This document shows positions 1 to 15,912 of a stretch of 64,000 nt of DNA, piece by piece; positions within the stretch are counted from its first letter, which is position 1, and each line of letters begins with the position of its first letter. Origin of the DNA: Siphlonurus alternatus (taxonomy: Eukaryota > Arthropoda > Insecta > Ephemeroptera > Siphlonuridae); the NCBI GenBank assembly GCA_949825025.1, contig OX463788.1, positions 21,867,971-21,931,970 on the forward strand, read 5' to 3'. Position numbers and translations under genes: made by a program. Under the pieces are notes generated by a model that was given only the letters and a program-made list of their open reading frames with translations, was not told the DNA's origin and searched no databases.

Positions 1-2091
1 ACGGGCCGTAACGAACCTAAAAAAGAAAGCTAAGAAATTTAAAAGTACACATAGGGTAGAAAACTAAACGAATTCACCCCTGGAAGAAAATGACTATACT
101 ATACTATTTCATTACATAGTCACTCATTTACATATTATACTTACTGCGCCCGCCGCCCAGCTAAAGCTAGGGGGATCTAATGGCATAAGTTTTGTACGTC
201 ACAACAGAAGCATCGTCGAGCTGCTCTTTCTAGAATATTATTTATTTGCCTAGAATATTAAGAAAGTAATAGTATTTTTAAGCAAAAAAACTTATAACAT
301 TTGATTGATTGAATGCTCATTCCAGTACACTGGACTACTCTACTATTTATAACATGGTATTATTATATCGCTGTTATGCTCTTGTGTTGAAAAAATATGA
401 TTTTGATGCCCACACTCTATATTATAACACCTGGACGATCATAAAACAACACAATTCAAATTTGGGACTTCCTCTTTTATATCCATTGACAGCATTGACT
501 TAATTTATAACAATAACAGTTGATCAGTTGAGTTGCTAATTAGTTGTGCATTGCTTTAGTCATGTAATTGAATATTATTTCAATTGATGCCTATATTATA
601 TCGTAATATTGCTATTAACGAAATAAAGTATCGTACACGACCTTCTTCATTTCCTATTTTTTTTTTAAACATTAAATAATAATCTAAAATTATCATAATA
701 CACAGAAAATAGCTTTAAAAAAATCACTCTTATGGTTAAAATATAAAAAATTCTTTGCGTTGCGCTATTGGATTTCAGATTAAAAAGTAATATAGATACT
801 TCTATTGGTTTCCGACAAAAAACAAGACAAGTAAATGCTGTGTCTGAGCAGTAAGCATGGCATGGAAGAGGCTTTCTTCTTACAGAGAAAACAGTGTTGG
901 GTATCACATGCCTCGATTCATTCTAGAAATCTTTTCTTCTTCAATCTCTGCTTCGCTACATTTAAATCAAATGTCCCGAGTTTTTAAATCCAGTTTAAGA
1001 CAAAACAAGGATTTTATTTTTACATAAATTTTCTTTTAAATTGTTTCTATGTATCAATGAAACAAGTACAACACTCTTAAAAGAGGCTTTCAGATAAATT
1101 TTTAGGAACCAGTAAAGTGAAGAGTTCGCTTCTCGTCCGACTTAAACTGGACGTAACGCTTAAATATTATACGCTGCATACTGTTTTTCTTACGATTTTC
1201 ACCTCTCGAAAAAATGCTTGCCATTTTATATGGCGCTCGTTTCTAGTAAAATTAAATATAATTCACATGCAACGAATGTGTTTATATTTTTATTTTTAAT
1301 TATTACGTTGGATGACTGGATGATTTTGTGAATAGGAACTATTTTTCATGTCATATCTAGTCTGATTATCTGAGTTCATTTTTTTTATAACAAACAGCTT
1401 ATATTGTTTATAAATAAGATGCAGCGTGTATTTTTTTCGTATGATGTGCATGATGCAAAGATATCTTAATTTCCCATCTTGTTGCTATTTGTAGTTTAGC
1501 AGAGTTGTAAGTTATCAGATTTTTACAATAAACCCTTATCTTTTACTGTAAAATCCAATATGATCAAAATTTTGTTACACATGAAAATCGCAACTGCCTG
1601 ACGCACAGATCGACAGCACGCACTCATGAGCAACCATGAAATATAGGAATATATTTATAGTTAAGCATTATAGGGAAAACAGGTGCAAAGTTGCAAATGT
1701 TAGAAATTTTAAAAAAGTTACAAATTCAAATTCAAATTTTTATTTCGATCATATAGGCTGTACAGCATATAGACAATATTATATATAATAATATATATAT
1801 ATTACAATATAACAAGTACATGAAAAAAAATCTATTTATATACCCCTATTGGCAAGGCCTCACAACGACAACATCAGATTTAATTTATTAAAAAAATATG
1901 AAAGACTATCAATACAAAACACATAAAGAGGACAATGTAATTAAATTTAAATTAAAATGTGGACTTGTACGTATATATGATGACTTAATTACCTTTGATA
2001 TAATATATATGCTATGTGACCAGTGTGGTGAAAACAGTAAAAAAATAGGGGGGGGGGGAAGAGGTGCAGACATTGTACTGGTGGTTGCTAC

Positions 2092-2136
2092 TTTTTTTTT
2101 TTTTTTTTTTTTACAAGGATACACCCCTAAGAGCTT
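2092..2136 (-). mobile_element. 3' tail fragment of 5S-headed SINE
   Basis: A 21-base poly-T at 2092-2112 followed by ACAAGGATACACCCCTAAGAG is the reverse complement of the 3' end and poly-A tail of the copies at 57453-57851 and 15913-16253. Sequence beyond 2137 no longer matches, so only the tail survives. Confidence 0.6.
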
Positions 2137-4686
2137 GACTGTGGCGAGACGGACGCTCGAGGTCCTCGAGTACCATCTCCAACGTCGCACTAAAATCCAT
2201 AGAAGAGCTAGCTCATGTTACGTCGCACAGTCCGAACAATGTGTAGATGGGAATGCAAACGTCCAAAAGTTTACTTAAACATCGGACTGACATTATAACT
2301 AGTTCTTCCATCGATGGTTCATTCATGTTTAAGTAATTTGCAGTTAAATTAGAGTTGCGAAGAGCATGCAGTAGCAAAGGATTGTCTGATTAATGGAATT
2401 GAAGAGTTAATGTTAATATCAAAGTTTAAAAACTAATTTATTTTGATTAAATAAGTTTGTAAATTTAAATAAGTCAATTTATTCTGCTTTCTATATTATA
2501 TTTGTAAGTATTTGAAGAGTATTTCAAACGTCTTGTTAGCATGGACACCAATTTTAAACATTAATTGGTTAAAAATATAATGGAACTAGAATTAAATTGT
2601 TGACATAAATTTTATTTATATTGCATGCAATATAATAGATAGTTATATGTTCGTTCAACAAATCGATTAGTTCTAAAAGAAGTAAATAATGGATCATTAT
2701 CATTCAATCTATATAGATGCTATTTGCCTACACAGCTGGAAAAGTTAAATTCGTTTAATTATTGAATATAAGATACATAATATACTGTATTACGACTTGT
2801 AGTAATATAATTATACGTCTACATTTTTTTATAATTAATTAAAATATAATAATAGCATAACTTTCCATAAATTTAGAAGCTTGGATAGTTAGATAGCTGA
2901 CAAAGCACTTTGAGTTTATTTTTATTTTTTCACGTCCTCTACTGTAACACGTCTTTGAAGTTTTTACTGAAGCAACTTGAAGCGTCTTTTCACCCTGCTC
3001 GAGGCGTTTACAGTCTAGCTAGCTATAAAGCTATAGACGTGCAAAGAAGATCTGCAGAAACCGTCTTCGACTAATTAATGTCAAAGTTGGAATGATAGTG
3101 TTGAGGCAATTTTGAAGACGTCTGGACGCTGCTGCAGTTGTAAGTTGAAGCATGCAAATTCATCCTTTAGTTGCATACTTTTCTGAAATCGATAATTAAA
3201 ATATACTTATAATTTAAAAATAGAATTTCAGTTAAAAATATGAATAAATTGTAGCCATTCTAAAAAGTTTGAGGTCACCAAGCTCCCATAGAGTGCGTGA
3301 CAACACCCAACAAACATAGCAGAGGTAAAATTCATGTTGTCCCTAGATTTAATGTACGTACTGTACCTAAGGGATGTAATATTGTAGAATGTAATTATGT
3401 TGATAGAAAAAAAGTTACTGAATTAACTAAATAATATAATTATATTAATTACATAAACTTAATTTTAAAAGAATCCCTCTATTTATATGAATTATTTAGA
3501 AATTTGATTAATTTTTAATATTATACTTTAAAAAAATAGTAAAGAGCAATAATAAATAACTCCCTGTATATACAATACATGTAGTATAATAGACCATAAT
3601 ATTATTACATATAATATAAAATAGGATTTTATGAATATCATACTATTAAAATTATATTATTTATATATATACAGTATATACATAAGGTAATATTGCGTAT
3701 AATATATTATATGCATAATTATACTAAAACATTTAACATATATACTAAATTTCTTAGGTTGATTGTATGCAAACTATGTGTATGCATTCGATTCCTGTGA
3801 TAATAGTATGTTCCATGCATTTACAAATATGAGTAAAATGAATGCTCAATACAACGGACAATAAATTTGCTGCAGGCGTGCATATGAACTATGAAGTCAA
3901 CATTTCTCATTATTATTATATATTAATTAAATACGGATTTCACGCCTTTTCATCGTTATATAAAAATCATATGGATAATATGTATATTATAAATTAAATG
4001 TTTTGGCAAAGCATATGATTGAAGTTTCAAAAACAAAAGTAAATTATTCACAGGACTGTAAAAAAAAAATGTAAAAAACAAATTGAGAAAGGGAAGTGAA
4101 AAAGCTACGAAAAATTAATGTCACATTATTTATGAATAATTTACTTTGCTTCCCGCTTACTGCTAGAGAAGATCTGTCGTTTTCATTCTTGACGTCGTTT
4201 CAAGACTCTCATCATTAATTAACATTAGCGTAAGTGGCATCAGCAAAGATCAGTCTCCATTAAATGCTTTATGTATAGGTAAACATGTTGAAAGCTACCC
4301 GGCCCATTCTAAAAGGCCAACCAAAATGTGTATAATAGGTCATTATTCACGTCCGAGTGGACAAAAAGGGCGTGATCTCCACTATATAATAATAAATAAC
4401 TGAACGTGAAATGGTCATTGCATATGAAGAGTCTCTTCATATGCTGAAGAGTAAGAAATTACGATATGCCTTTCTCGAGACAGTTTTTCCGTTTATTCGA
4501 GCATAATTGAATTCGGATATTTGCTTAAAAGCGGTTGTTTTGCTCCGATGTTTCATATAATATAAAACGTGAAAATATTGATGTTTGCTTGTGTGTATAT
4601 ATTGCTAAAAATCTAAAATGCCTTATACTATAATTTAAGGATTAAAATATTTCAAAGAATCACAGGTTTTTAAGTCTATATATAAT

Positions 4687-4842
4687 GGGCGCGATTCACG
4701 AAGCAGTTAGCCAGGTTTCTAACCACGTTTAGCTTAACCACGTTTAACTATAGGATTGTTTAACACGTAAAACAGGTATATTTAAACATGGTTAAGGTTA
4801 GCGTGGTTAGAAACCTGGTTAACTGCTTCGTGAATCGCGCCC
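4687..4842. mobile_element. Palindromic MITE, GGGYGCGATTCAC family, copy 1
   Basis: 156-bp near-perfect inverted repeat. It starts GGGCGCGATTCACGAAGCAG and ends with the reverse complement. The inner part repeats ACCACGTTTA motifs on both arms. It is flanked by AAT on both sides (4684-4686 and 4843-4845), a likely 3-bp target duplication. Copies 2 and 3 are at 41407 and 47586. It has no coding capacity. Confidence 0.8.
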
Positions 4843-6783
4843 AATATATATTTTTTTTGTTGTTGACAAAGGTAGTCTTTTCTTCAGGGTATAACTTTAA
4901 TTTATTTTCTTAAAATTTTAAAGTACAGGCATAGGGAAATAAAAAAGAGACTGTATGATATAAAGTTTTATTTTCTTATTTTTCAATTTTAATAATTCTT
5001 GCATTTTTATATTGTTATAGATTAAGTCTTTAACAAACTGTCAGTGTATCTATAGTGTTGGATTACAATGTCAAGAAATATATTATGATTATATGTACCA
5101 CTAAATTTTACTTGTGCATGTTAACCATGTCAATTTAAAGGTAATAATGTACCTTTTGAAACTATACCCCTCGGCTAATAATTTCCATATATTAAACTCT
5201 ACAAAAGTCTATTGTGATATTTTGATTGTATAAGAGAATGGATTGAATGAGAGAATTTTGAGATTAGTACCTAAATACTAAATAAAAACCCTACTATACA
5301 TTATGCTCGTGACACATAAAAAATGTATGAAGAAGTATTTATCCATTAAATTTATTTAATTTATAAATTATTCAATTAATATCTATATATGCCATCATTC
5401 TTAATTGAACTATGCTATACTTGTCACCTGCAATTCTACTGCCTTCAGTTAAAATAGATAATTATTTCAATATAGGGATTCAATTCTATATAATAATATT
5501 TTATTCAAACTTCTTAGATTGTACAGACAATATTAGTTTACGTCAATATTAAAAAAAATATTATACATAAATAATAATAACAATTATTATAATAAAAAAA
5601 CGATCTAACTTATACAATAATTTCTTACTGTATGAATGTAATAAAATATTTCTATTTCTGTTAACTTTTGCCTCCATGCATATTAATGCACGTTTTTACA
5701 ATCGTGTTTTTACATAGTAACAATTATTAATACTATTAAAATCTGTGACAAGCATCAGGAGCACAGCAGCATTAAATCTCACGAATAGACTCTTCTAGCC
5801 CGACAAGTTGGTGATCTGCTGGAACCTCCCTCTCTTTTCGACGTCCTTCCTAAACGTCTACAGGGCATAACTCGCACACCTCCTCCTCGCATGCTCCACC
5901 ACACGTTCTCACAATACACGCAAACGTGTAGGAAGGAGCAGTTTCAAAAGATGCTAATTCACCAGAATCACCAGTTATAAGTTATTCCATAGCGGACCAT
6001 AGCCTACTGAATGTTTGATTCGTATATATAGCTTTTTTTCAAAATAAGTTATTCGATCTCCCACTTGAATATAATAACTGCTTTTGGAACCAAAACAAAC
6101 ACGAGAACCAAGATTTTTTCAACAGTAACATTCATAGTTATAGTTAAAAATTATAAAGGTTTGCTACTCCAGTCTTAAAATTTGGTATAACACTGACGTG
6201 AGACGCTCTTACTCCCATGATATTTATAGAGAGCGGCTTAATTCAAATGTTCCCTGGCGGGAAAATTTTCTCCATAAGCCGCAATGTTGGAAAATTTGAA
6301 TTTTTCTCCAACTATTTATTAATTTGAAAACATCTCCTTACCCCCCCCCCCCCCATTTAGGGATCTTCTAATAATGAACCAAGAACTCATTTTCCTCTGA
6401 AAACTTTCTTCAATGCCAAAAAAAGCAATCTTGAGTTTTTTTTACATAGGTTTGGATAGGACGGTGGGAACACCGCAAAATTAGCTGACTTGAAAAGCCT
6501 TCTCTGCCGATACAAATGTAGACTAATCACATCACTGTGCAATCGATTATAATCGATACTGCACTCGATTAATCTTACCTCCGCCACAGCCACTGAGGTG
6601 GCCTACTATTCGGAGGTTGGTACACAAATTAAAATGTTACTAGGCTAAAACTATGCTAAGTTATTTGTGAATAGTCTATTATATTTATAGAGTAAATGAA
6701 ATATCAGAAACGCCAGCACATACAGTATATTATATGTATTTTTTTATAACCCTAAAATTAACATTAATTTTAGTTCTACTCAC

Positions 6784-7005
6784 CATCCGACGTACCACGG
6801 TGGTCCCTGCAGAGCGGCGCGCGCCTGGCTCATGTTGAAGACGTCATGCAGTCGTCGGAACTCGGTCTCGTACGGAAAGAATTGGCAGCCGGGCTGAGGG
6901 CTCTGTTCGTACACCGACTTGAAGAACTCGAAGCTGAACACCTGAGGCGCCGTCCAGTTGCGCATTGCGTCCGTCACCACCACCGGTCGACCCGTGTACG
7001 CGAAG
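6784..7005 (-). CDS. Exon 3 of the JmjC/cupin-like membrane protein gene (start of catalytic-type domain)
   Basis: 222-bp exon with acceptor CTTGTTCGCAG at 7006 and donor GGATG|GTGAGT ending at 6784. It reads FAYTGRPVVVTDAMRNW, then VFSFEFFKSVYEQ, CQFFPYETEF and PWYVGW. The RPVVVTDA..NW opening is the classic start of JmjC/Cupin_8-type 2-oxoglutarate oxygenase folds. The iron-binding HxD..H part would be encoded by later exons to the left, and I could not find them in 1-6783. An enzymatic role is therefore unproven; many relatives are simply annotated as uncharacterised. The exon leaves phase 2 (TG plus a G from the next exon would complete tryptophan). Confidence 0.8.
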
Positions 7006-8716
<1,711 letters not shown>

Positions 8717-8841
8717 CGCTCCTCGAAGATGTCGGGCGAGACGGCGGCCAGTCGCTCGACGCTCTGCAGGCCGCGACACAACGCGCAGTCTTCGGGTGGG
8801 CGGAAGGCGCGCTGCAGCCAGTCGGGTGACTCCACGGCGCA
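8717..8841 (-). CDS. Exon 2 of the JmjC/cupin-like membrane protein gene
   Basis: 125-bp exon bounded by a TTTATTTCAG acceptor (exon starts at 8841) and a CG|GTGAGA donor (exon ends at 8717). It enters in phase 0 and leaves two bases over, which match the one-base start of exon 3 and rebuild an arginine codon. The peptide begins CAVESPDW and contains a paired-cysteine motif, CALC, then ends SPDIFEE. The two-cysteine lumenal linker just before the cupin domain fits the related arthropod proteins I recall. Codon use is GC-rich against an AT-rich intron background, which supports a real exon. Confidence 0.75.
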
Positions 8842-10524
8842 CTGAAATAAAATAATCCACCCTCTTTAGCTCTGTGAATTCGTCACACACTTCATATTGA
8901 GTGAGAAATGCAGTGACAGTGCCATGATATTGTAGAATTTAGTGTCGATGTATTAATTTAAGATAAAATCTTCTTGTTTCGGATATTTGGGACTATAAGC
9001 GTGTTTGGTAAATGTCTTATATTTTAATTTGGTGCACGTTATTTTCTTTTCTTTCCTCTCTATCGTGCAATTTTTCAATTAATGTCGACAAATTTATGAT
9101 TTTGTATTTAAATGATTTCAAACATCCTACAAGTTGCCCACCAAACTTGCTCTCTTGTAAAATTTTAAAGTAAATGATTGTTTTCCAAAATGCATGCATG
9201 GTCTACATCTACAATAAAACCATTGCACAGGCAATGATTATAGGTGCCCAGTATACGCTTTCTTAGGTAGTGCAGAGAATGTGTTCTATATATATGCCAT
9301 TTTATACAAGAATCCAATATACATAAATTAAGTTGTTGCAATCAATAAATTTAATGTAGATGACACCATCAAAATGATATATTTATTTTACTGAATGGAG
9401 CAACAAATTTATTTATTTTATTTTACTCGTATTTGGAGTTCAGGGGGAGGGGATGAGAACTATTAGTTTTTAAAATTAAAAATTATCACCATTTCAAAAA
9501 TTAAATCATCGCTTTCCCACAAGAAATTCTTTTCTTTTGAAATTTTTCCAGTAAAGCTGAACTCACTGTCAGTAACTCTAAAAAAATATTTAAATACAAG
9601 ATTTTGTAATGCTTAAAAGTATAAAATTATAATCATATTGATATTACACATTGTATATTGATGTATTAATGCCACTAGAAGAAGTAAAAATGGAATTCTA
9701 ATGTTCTTATTTCAGGTAATAGCCGTGTAAACACTATAATAATATACCACAAGGTTCTTTATGTGTAATACATTAATACAAATACAAAAAAGGCTCGATC
9801 TCTATTGTACCTTACAGATATAGATGGCGACATTCTGTCAATATATTTTTCAAATATGGTAAGAGATTCTTCCATAACGATGGCTGCAGTACACAGGTAG
9901 CATTGAAAACCTACAGTTTTTATATCACTCGTATATAAGTCTCATGACGATACAAAGTCAATACATAGTCTTAGATATGTGGATTTAAGGAATATACAAT
10001 TAATTATGCTGTGTTCTATGTTACAGAATGGTATGCTGATGTATGCAATTCACACATGCACTTTAATGTTTTAGCCTAGCTAATGCGCCTTATATGTACA
10101 TATTCTTTTGGCCTGCCTGTCTACCCGCCGTATATAAATGCATTATCTATCCACTCTGGAGCCATTAGTTGTAATTAAGCCATTAGACTTCCTAACCTTG
10201 TGTTTTCTCAACAAAACTTTTCTAATCAGTTTCTAGAACATAGTTACGTCTATATGGTTAAAGGCGATATAAAAGCCAGTTTAGTGAGTTAATACTTTGA
10301 AATTTAATGGGTCTTCCTTAGGTTTAAAGTCAAACAGTTTAATATAATATAAGCAAGAAGATGGTTTCATAATAGAAAAATTAAGTTTTAAAGTGGTATA
10401 ACTACATTTTATTTAGTGTAAAAAGGAGAGAGGAAAATACACAAAAATCATTGCGAGAAGACAAGAAGAGCTGATGCATAATTATTGTGCAACACATTGT
10501 TTAGTATCGTATTATGTTTGTGAG

Positions 10525-10839
10525 GTAGAGCGTGTCGCAGTGCAATGATCGGTTCTCGTTAGATCACTGAAGTCAGGCTACGTTGAACGTGGTTAGTACT
10601 TGGATGGGTGACCGTTTCAAGTAAAATTACGCTGCTCCCTCCCTGGGGTAAATTCGTCTCGCTTTCCACCCAGTGTAGTGATGCACTTGTGTGTAGTTCC
10701 CCAGGCTTTGGACATGACTTTAATCCATTGATAAAAAAGTGAGGTTTTCCACGGTTCCCTCAGTCTCACTTCAGTGAATGCTGGGACGCGTAACAGGCCG
10801 TGGCAGCCATCCTTTTCCATCTACCCATTTCCCCGCCGG
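10525..10839 (+). mobile_element. SINE with 5S-rRNA-derived head, copy A (3' truncated)
   Basis: The head at about 10550-10612 reads as the 3' half of 5S rRNA. It holds TCTCGTTAGATCACTGAAG, a GGCTACG block and GGTTAGTACTTGGATGGG followed by TGACCG, which covers the type 1 pol III internal control region. A TGTCGCAGTG block just upstream resembles a tRNA A box. The body (CTCCCTCCCTGGGGTAAATT and onward) matches the other copies. This copy ends near CCCCGCCGG and lacks the TCTTAGGGGTGTATCC tail. Confidence 0.8.
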
Positions 10840-13547
10840 TCAATTTTGGTCAAATTTAAATGAGCAAAGCCCGAAATATTTGTTAATTTCGGGCTTTGCT
10901 CAAATCGCTATATATAGGGGCACATCTAGGTGTTAGCTTTTTTTTTGGACTTAAATGCCAACATATATATGACTTTATAGCTAAATCAACCACGAAAGAA
11001 TATATTTATTTAATTATAATAATTGAATATATGAAAAAAATTATTCTATTGAAATTTAATTTGTAAAAGAAAAAAATATACATAAAATAGTTGTTAAATA
11101 ATAAATATATGATTATAAATTTGATAAGTCCACAACTAATTTGAGTTTTTTTTCTTGCTAATTTGTCTGTATACCAAAATGCATTCAATCTTAAATTTCG
11201 AGGAGGCCACCGTCATTTAATTAAAGTACAAAAATTTCTAAAAAATTAAAGATAAAACAAAATAATTATGTTTCTCCTATGTAGTTATATTAGTGCTAAT
11301 TTATTACAAGGTTCCCTTCATGGTACAGAACTCTGCATGCTGTTCCCTATAGAAGTTCGTTTGCTAAATAAATAGCAAGTCAAGCGGATGTGAGACCGAG
11401 CAGACAAATACCCTGCGTAATCTGTGATATCTCGGTCGTAAGCTGTTGCTGATCCACAGTAATGATACTTATGTGAATACGCAGTACACTTCTGTAAAAT
11501 GTTGTTACTGCTTGTCATCCCCCTCCCTCCCTAACATGCAGCTCTCTTGTCAGCATTGGATGGCGATCTTTGTGCTGGCACAATGCCATATTTGCTCTAA
11601 AAATACAGTAAACACTGCGTAATGTAATAATTTGGGTTGAATGTTAGTCGTTTTTACAAATAGCTTTTTACCATGGTAAATATATAATATCATCAGGTGA
11701 TGAGATAAGAGCCACAGAAGAAAAGCCTTGTAATAATTTTTGATGGATGTATTCTGATTTACTTTTCTTCTATCCATAATTTCAAAAGCTTAATATTCAT
11801 ATTTTTTACAGCTAATACTAATTATACATTTTTTTTATCTTCTTAATGATCTTTAATGAACGAAATTTATTTGCTAATTTAATTTACTATACTACGTAAT
11901 AGAGAGCAAAGGCACACGCTGAAGTCATGCCCCTGCAAGAAGACTGCGCTTATTGGTGAGCCTAAATGCACAGACTTATAGCATACACATTGCAAATATT
12001 GTTTATTTCTCCCCCTACTTTATTACAGAATGCACTTTCTACGTCAAAAACTTTTGGAATAAGGAGCAGTACACGGTAGATTTTATAAGTAAAAATCACA
12101 CTCCTAAAGAATGAAATTAAAACTCAACTTTTTATCACCGTCATGTGTATCGTTCTTGATTTTAAGGAGAGGGAATGCCTCTCTTCTTAAAAATTTCTCA
12201 AAAAAGTACACAGCAAAGAGCCAACCGCGCTACATGAAAACTACTATAGTTCAATGTTTGTACACTAGTGTTATAAGATATTTAATTTTAATGAACCACA
12301 ATAACCATCATGCTTTATTCAAATTCATAATAATTTAGTAAGATGTTATTTAAGTGTATTGTGATGATGGATAAGGAAGAATAAGCTGATCACAAAGTGT
12401 AAATCAATATTCGATTCTTCGATTGTGAAGCTGATTCTCATAAATGTATATTTAGACTATTTAGAGACATTGTCTAAGACGGATCTTTTGATGTAAAATG
12501 TAAAGCATTTATTTAAATGAGACAAAGCTCGAAGAAAATTGTTCATTCTTTGCTGATCTGCAGCATAATTAAAAATATATTAATAATATTATCTATGCCA
12601 GGTACACTTACTGCCAAATAAGCGCATTACAAAACTACCTTGGGAGAGGAAATCGTAAGATCAGACACTTTTTTTTTGTGGTGGTGGTGGTGGTGGGGGG
12701 GGGGGGGGTAATAATTTTTAATGTTAATGTTTATTTTTACACTATACTTTAAGTAAAGATTTTGTCTTCGAATTTTTTTAAATACATTATTTGATCTTGA
12801 ATTAAGGTGAAACCAGAAGCCCAATCATGTGGAGCGTTGTAGATTATCTCTTTTCACTGGTTGTGAGTCATGTATAATATGTGTTTAAATCACCATATGC
12901 AACGTGAAACTAATAAAATAAGACCAAGATACTTTTTAATTATTTTCTCTTATGCAAATTAAAAAAATAGCTGTTGTACTCTCTACACTTAAGCAACCCC
13001 CTTCACCATTACATAACAAATTCTATGCCTTTGTTTTTGTATAAAATGCTTATATACATTCAGCTATTTCATATCCATAACAAAATAAAACACTAGCTCT
13101 CACGATAAAGTTTTTCACTTTCATTTAAGCACATGAAATCATAACACTGTGATATAATATGACATAAATAGCAAGTAAATTTAGATTTTACTCCTCTAAT
13201 ATCATAAATTTATCTGACGTGCTGACAAAACAATTTTGTACTACATTTATTTAAAGTGACTGACAAAGCATGTCAACATCCTATATACATCGTATAGCAG
13301 CTAGCTAGCGTGTATATATATACACTCACACATAGTAAAGTTGTACTCAGGCCACATATGCAGGCGCCAGCACAGAATTAAGGTATATGATGTCTGATGT
13401 ATACCGCCTCAATATTCAGCCGAGTCCCTGCCTGCGGTGGTGATGGCACTCACTAAATCTCAAGCACATTTGACAGTATTTAGGCTCCGAGCTACTTGCT
13501 CATACGAATCTATATACTAACACTGTTGCTTGCTGAGTTGCAATAAT

Positions 13548-13550
<3 letters not shown>

Positions 13551-13607
<57 letters not shown>
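13551..13607. repeat. (GA)n microsatellite
   Basis: 57 bp of uninterrupted GA. Confidence 0.97.
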
Positions 13608-13610
<3 letters not shown>

Positions 13611-15619
13611 ATTCTTAGTTTGCAGTGCTCCGTTAGATCTTCCCTCGGCGCCTCGCAGTTCATTCTCTCTATTTCTCTAGGTATAACTAGTCTCAAGTAC
13701 GGTATAAACTTTCAACCCATTTCCTTGCTCGCACTTCTTTGCAAGCAAGCAAAACTTTAACTCAATACCTCACAAATACAGTACATTAAAGTAACAATTA
13801 AGTTATAGTAAAATACAAGTGTTTGTTACGTTTTTAAGATAACTTTAAATAAAACACCAGTGTTTTTATTATTTATGGCGAATCACTCTGAAACTTTAAC
13901 GAACTTTCTTTACATGGAGAATAAAATAAAGCAATAAGCATGGGGACTCATGCGACAGTTTTCAGTCAAATTTGGTCAAATCAGAATCTAAAAAACAGTA
14001 AAAAATTATTAAGTAAAAAAATAGAACCTATTTTTTTATTATTTTTGTTCCTTTTTCAGGTTAATAATCACTTTGTCTTTAATTTTTAAATGCAAAAATA
14101 GTTAATTACTTATTAAATTATTTAAGATTTACCATTGCAAAATAATAAACAATATTCTCCATGCAATGGTGACCTTAATCCTTTTGTAAGGTTAACTGCA
14201 AATGAGTTTATGCAATAATAAATAGTATGCAATAAAGTAGAGAAAAGTGGTTCAATCTTTATTAGGCCCTTTCCTTTATATACAGGCTTTATTACGATGG
14301 AAAGTAGGATTTACCTCGCGGATCTAGCTCCATTGCGTCAAGTGAGCGACGCGTGATTCCGCGTAGTTGAGACAAACGTACGTCGCTCGATGCCATCACT
14401 TCTCGCTGGCTGCTGCGGCTCCGTGGAGAGAGAGTCCCTCCTGCGTGCCTCACTCGGCTCCTACGATAGATTGAAAGTAGCGACGAGGTGCATTGGAAGC
14501 TACAGCTCCATGACTCACTAAGAATTGTTGCGATGGCTTCATCTCGTGCAGCTTTGAGCCATTAAACTATACAGCAGCAGAAGCTGTTGCTGCGTTAAAA
14601 ACATCCCACCATCAATGTGAGTTGAGCTGTCATCACGTAAGACAATTTACGGTGGCCGATTGTGCTGGTGTGGCCACTGGAGAAGTGTCGAGTGTAAATG
14701 AGGGAGTGGCGGGCGGCGAGCTGGGAACTTCCCTCGCGAGAGTCCAAATTTTCCCTCCTCTCAAACCATCGGGCAAACAGAAACTAAATTTGCCAAATTC
14801 TTAGGCTGGATTGACATTATTAATGTCGTATTAGTCCAAGAATTATAAATCATATTATTTGTCAAACAATTTTCATCAGTATACTAATTATTCTAATAAT
14901 TAGAGAGAAAAAATTGCTAACAGATTCTAATATTCTACTTATTTTTTTTATTTATTATCATTTTTTTTTTCAACCAAATTCATTTTCATAAAATATCAAA
15001 CTTTCTCATGAGCAAAAAATGTTACAACATAATCAACTCTGGATGTATATTTTATCAAACATACGCTGGAGTTTTCATTATCGCTTCCAAACGTCCCGCA
15101 AGCAAAATTAATGGTTATAACACTACACAAAGGGTGGCTGCATGGTGTAAAATCTATTTGCTACGGAAGAAGCAGTGTTGCGAGCTGAAAAGAAGGAGCA
15201 CAGCCCTGTTGGCAGATGACGAACGCATTAGCGTGTGTTACGTTAATGTCGCGATTTTCCTCGCGAAGCTTGTCCACCATCAGTGTGAACTTTGCGTCAA
15301 CTTTGTATACACAACTCCAAAAGAAATTTCTATGGGGATGGTGGTAGTGGTGGTTTGGCATGTCAAGTTATCTATCTTTCTCACAAAATTTGGAAGCTTT
15401 ATAAGATACGATCATCTATTGAAAAGAAATTTATGACTTTACGATGTTTATTGACGATGATAAATAGGGTCAAAGTATAGAGCCGAGCAAAGTTTAAATT
15501 GCCGAGAAATGTCACACAGCATAACATCTTTCAAGTGTGATGATAGGATGACGAAGCTACTTTTTGTTCGTGTGTTTTTGTAGAATTTTTAAAATGCTAA
15601 ACTTGTGATTGTATAATAC

Positions 15620-15656
<37 letters not shown>

Positions 15657-15912
15657 CATTTTAATATGATAATTATGTTGACATTAAATATAAGACACGA
15701 TAACGTTGCAAGTTCAAGTTCACATTTTGTGATTTTATATATAATTTTACATATTATTTCAATATTGAGAGTTAAAGTTCAAAACATATTAATACATATA
15801 GCAAAAGTGGTAGGTCAGATGCTTTTTAGAAAAAAAATCTGCATGTAAATTATAAAACGAGATACGACAAACAATTTTTTTTTTATTATTATTTGTAGAT
15901 TTTTTTATATAT

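Larger units (their letters stand above)
1..6783. other. AT-rich intron/flanking DNA without recognisable gene
   Basis: Presumed intron 3 or beyond of the minus-strand gene. I see no convincing exon: the ORFs here are short and low in GC, and none continues the JmjC-like protein. The only structured items are a SINE tail at 2092-2136, a palindromic MITE at 4687-4842, homopolymer G/C runs near 2050 and 6345, and (AT)-rich stretches. Confidence 0.6.

Noticed and set aside
55..90. AACGAATTCACCCCTGGAAG resembling the SINE body
   Set aside because: Only about 20 bases match loosely and the flanks do not continue the similarity.
10550..10615. Functional 5S rRNA gene
   Set aside because: Only the 3' half is 5S-like. 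The sequence continues into a dispersed repeat body present in several copies, so it is a SINE head.
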